DNA of 64,000 nucleotides, taken from assembly GCF_030730905.1 (NCBI RefSeq), contig NZ_JAVAMP010000004.1, positions 124,001 through 188,000 of the forward strand. The letters run 5' to 3'. This DNA comes from Chengkuizengella axinellae. Lineage in GTDB: Bacteria > Bacillota > Bacilli > Paenibacillales > KCTC-33759. The notes under the pieces were generated by a model. It searched no databases and was not told where the DNA came from. It saw nothing but the letters and a program-made list of their open reading frames with translations. Position numbers and translations under genes: made by a program. Every line of letters starts with the position of its first letter. Position 1 is the first letter of the stretch. Positions 62,665 to 64,000 of this stretch are shown here, in pieces.

Positions 62665-62717
62665 AATTGTAAGGGTTTTCATTTGTGAGTTTAAGGGGAA
62701 AACAATTTACCCCTATT
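62665..62717 (-). promoter_or_regulatory. shared regulon module P1, upstream of the PL8 lyase
   Basis: Minus-strand order: AATAGGGGTAAATTGTTTTC, CTTAAACTCACA, TGAAAACCCTTACAATT. The flanking blocks are identical or nearly so to P2 and P3 at identical distance. A transcription start just downstream would leave a leader of about 190 bases including the cre site. Confidence 0.7.
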
Positions 62718-62787
62718 GATGATCGTTACACTGTCACTGAATTTTTTTATAAAGAGGATCTTAAGCATTTTTATCTTCCACTGAAAT

Positions 62788-62856
62788 AGATGACCTTATT
62801 AAGCAATTCAAGTTGTGAACTCCCTCTTGAAGGAGGAAGTTTACAACATGGAGGTA
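62788..62856. repeat. IS end-like palindromic remnant
   Basis: AATAGATGACCTTATTAAG, then GAACTCCCTCTTGAAGGAGG and TTTACAACATGG, in the same order as the element at 50779-50837. Contains a CTCCCTCTTGAAGGAGG-like hairpin. No transposase adjacent. Confidence 0.45.
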
Positions 62857-62904
62857 AGTATAATATAAAATTTATAAATGTTGGATGATAATTTTCTATT
62901 AATA

Positions 62905-63097
62905 TTGAAATAAGGAACTTTCGTTCCCCTATTTATAGAATTTATCACAATGCATAAAAATAGAGGAAATTCGTTCCCTTATTCTATTGATTTTCTCATT
63001 ACTCTTTGAAAAAACTATGAATAAGACCCTCATTTTGCTCTATTCTGTTAGAAAAACATAAAAATCTCGAAATAAGACCCTCATTTTACTCTATTTT
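62905..63097. repeat. four interspersed AAATAGAGG-type palindromic repeats
   Basis: GAAATAAGGAACTTTCG.. (62905-62936), AAAATAGAGGAAATTCG.. (62956-62984), GAATAAGACCCTCATTTTG.. (63019-63045) and GAAATAAGACCCTCATTTT.. (63069-63097). Each is an imperfect palindrome with an AAATAG-R-GG arm and a CC-TTATTT arm. Related copies occur at 46485-46564. Confidence 0.65.
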
Positions 63098-63276
63098 TAA
63101 TTGGGGAAGCAGTGGAAGCAGCGATAGACACATTGACTTGCTAATACAAGATAGATTCTCTAAGAAAAAAATTCCGTAAAGGTGATTGATGAACCTTTTC
63201 CCTTTTAAAATATTTGAGGGAGGTTAAGATTCATTATTCATTCTATCTGATTATTTACTTAAATACTAATTAGATA

Positions 63277-63300
63277 ATAAGGGGTAATGACACCCCTTAT
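63277..63300 (-). terminator. intrinsic terminator of the right-edge gene
   Basis: ATAAGGGGT and ACCCCTTAT form a 9-bp stem with a 6-base loop about 10 bases after the stop codon; the minus strand continues TATTATCTAATTAG, a weak T-tract. Confidence 0.6.
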
Positions 63301-63310
63301 ACCTATACTT

Positions 63311-64000
63311 CTATCTCTTTATTTTTCCATTTGTTAGCTTCAACTGTTTATAATCTATCACTTGATCATTAGAATCTACTAAGTAAACTCCTAGATAGGT
63401 TTTATTTTTTACATAGTTGGGAATCAAAATCTCCTCCCCTATTGTATAAGGATCAATTACACCTTCTCCAACAGGTAGTACCGTTCGATCCACCTCAAAA
63501 CTTGTCTCATCTTCTTCATTAAAAATAAAAATGACCAAACGATAAAGACTTTCGTCTATTTCCGCTTCAACTCTTGTAGTTCCCTCTAGTTCACCTTTTT
63601 TAGCTTTAGGATTAAACTGAACGTTGTTAGGAGTTTTCACAGACGCTTTAAATGCTTGTAATGCTTCATGAAGTGTTTCTACAGATTGATCAACTACAGC
63701 TTGTGTCTGATTTGCTGCATCATTTAGCAACATTTGAACCTCACTTATCACATTTTGCAATATTTCCTTACTTCCTTCAGGGTATTGCCCCACTGCATTT
63801 CCTTCTTCCGCTTGATCGTGAAATTGTTGCGCCTCATCTATGATTGCAATTAATTCACTTACATCATTAGCCGCTTGTATAATGTTTTCTTTAAAGCTTT
63901 CAATGGCTGATAGAAGATTTGCTTCCGTTTCATTTATCACTTCTTGTGATTGATTTACCCCATCATTTAAAATCACCTGAGCATGATCCAGCTCCACTTG
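63311..64000 (-). CDS. C-terminal part of a secreted FIVAR-repeat protein (5' end beyond window)
   Basis: Open to the right edge; 229 codons visible. It has two FIVAR-like helical repeats (about the first 120 residues: HAQVILNDGVNQSQEVIN.., IIDEAQQFHDQAEEGNAVG..) that closely match those at the C-terminus of the PL8 lyase. A different C-terminal beta domain follows (LVIFIFNEEDETSFEVD, LGVYLVDSNDQVIDYKQLKL). No LPXTG or SLH motif. By position and shared repeats it is probably another secreted glycosaminoglycan-active enzyme, but its catalytic part is not visible. Confidence 0.75.
   Translation of the reverse strand, partial: QVELDHAQVILNDGVNQSQEVINETEANLLSAIESFKENIIQAANDVSELIAIIDEAQQFHDQAEEGNAVGQYPEGSKEILQNVISEVQMLLNDAANQTQAVVDQSVETLHEALQAFKASVKTPNNVQFNPKAKKGELEGTTRVEAEIDESLYRLVIFIFNEEDETSFEVDRTVLPVGEGVIDPYTIGEEILIPNYVKNKTYLGVYLVDSNDQVIDYKQLKLTNGKIKR

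Larger units (their letters stand above)
62463..63276. other. regulatory and repeat-rich intergenic region upstream of the lyase
   Basis: Holds a cre site (62569-62582), shared regulon module P1 (62665-62717), an IS end-like remnant (62788-62856) and four AAATAGAGG-type palindromes (62905-63097). No open frame is supported. The terminator of the right-hand partial gene lies at 63277-63300. Confidence 0.7.

Noticed and set aside
62905-63097. Palindromic repeats as a CRISPR array
   Set aside because: Orientation and spacing are irregular and copies are imperfect; no cas genes are present.
1-64000. Prophage or integrative element, rRNA or tRNA genes
   Set aside because: No integrase, structural phage gene, intact transposase, tRNA or rRNA sequence was recognised in the window.

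Overview
The window looks like chromosomal DNA of a low-GC, spore-forming Firmicute of the Bacillales, most likely a Paenibacillaceae relative. The basis is the AT-rich composition, strong Shine-Dalgarno sequences with frequent TTG/GTG starts, a TPP riboswitch in front of tenI-thiO-thiS-thiG-thiF, a Spo0A-box-like site, Bacillus-type holin-like type I toxins, and an eps-type exopolysaccharide operon with a probable EAR element. No 16S, tRNA or phylogenetic marker was found, so the genus is inference.

Region 1 (about 18.6 kb down to 1, all minus strand) is a complete Wzx/Wzy-type capsule or exopolysaccharide operon. It has a promoter at ~18.6 kb, then the Wzz-like modulator, BY-kinase, PHP tyrosine phosphatase, a structured RNA that resembles EAR, GalU, a membrane NDP-sugar dehydratase, an orphan prepilin, the initiating sugar-phosphate transferase, an unusual aldolase / 2-hydroxyacid dehydrogenase / asparagine-synthase-like trio, glycosyltransferases, a TupA-type ATP-grasp protein, Wzy, Wzx, and a CapE-type UDP-GlcNAc dehydratase/epimerase running off the left edge. 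Several intrinsic terminators lie inside the operon.

Region 2 (18.7-24.8 kb, minus) holds thiamine genes: tenI, thiO, thiS, thiG and thiF under a TPP riboswitch, then a terminator and thiD-thiE. Region 3 (24.8-32.6 kb) has a sporulation-type histidine kinase behind a 0A box, small hydrophilic proteins and a membrane-anchored Mrr-like protein. It also has a cluster of five DnaA boxes, two intact and several decayed type I toxin-antitoxin cassettes, a broken M23 peptidase, a toast-rack lipoprotein, a GNAT acetyltransferase and ung.

Region 4 (32.6-50.8 kb) is mostly housekeeping and accessory metabolism: MFS transporters, arylamine N-acetyltransferase, an ECF41-type sigma factor beside an FAD oxidoreductase, a methyltransferase-like protein, an SDR, three tandem M29 aminopeptidases, lactate permease, an EamA transporter, AhpD-like and DoxX proteins, MgtC, and a TspO-like remnant.

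Region 5 (50.9-64 kb, minus) starts with a decayed acsA and continues as a glycosaminoglycan-degradation locus: GH88 unsaturated glucuronyl hydrolase, two tandem DUF1961/YesU-like proteins, an alpha/beta esterase, a 2003-residue secreted PL8 lyase of chondroitinase ABC type, and the C-terminus of a second secreted protein. Three transcription units here share a 53-55 bp upstream module with identical internal spacing, which looks like an undescribed regulon operator/promoter. A perfect cre site precedes the lyase. Together these genes would cleave chondroitin/hyaluronan-like polymers outside the cell and hydrolyse the unsaturated disaccharides inside; the transporter and regulator are not in this window.
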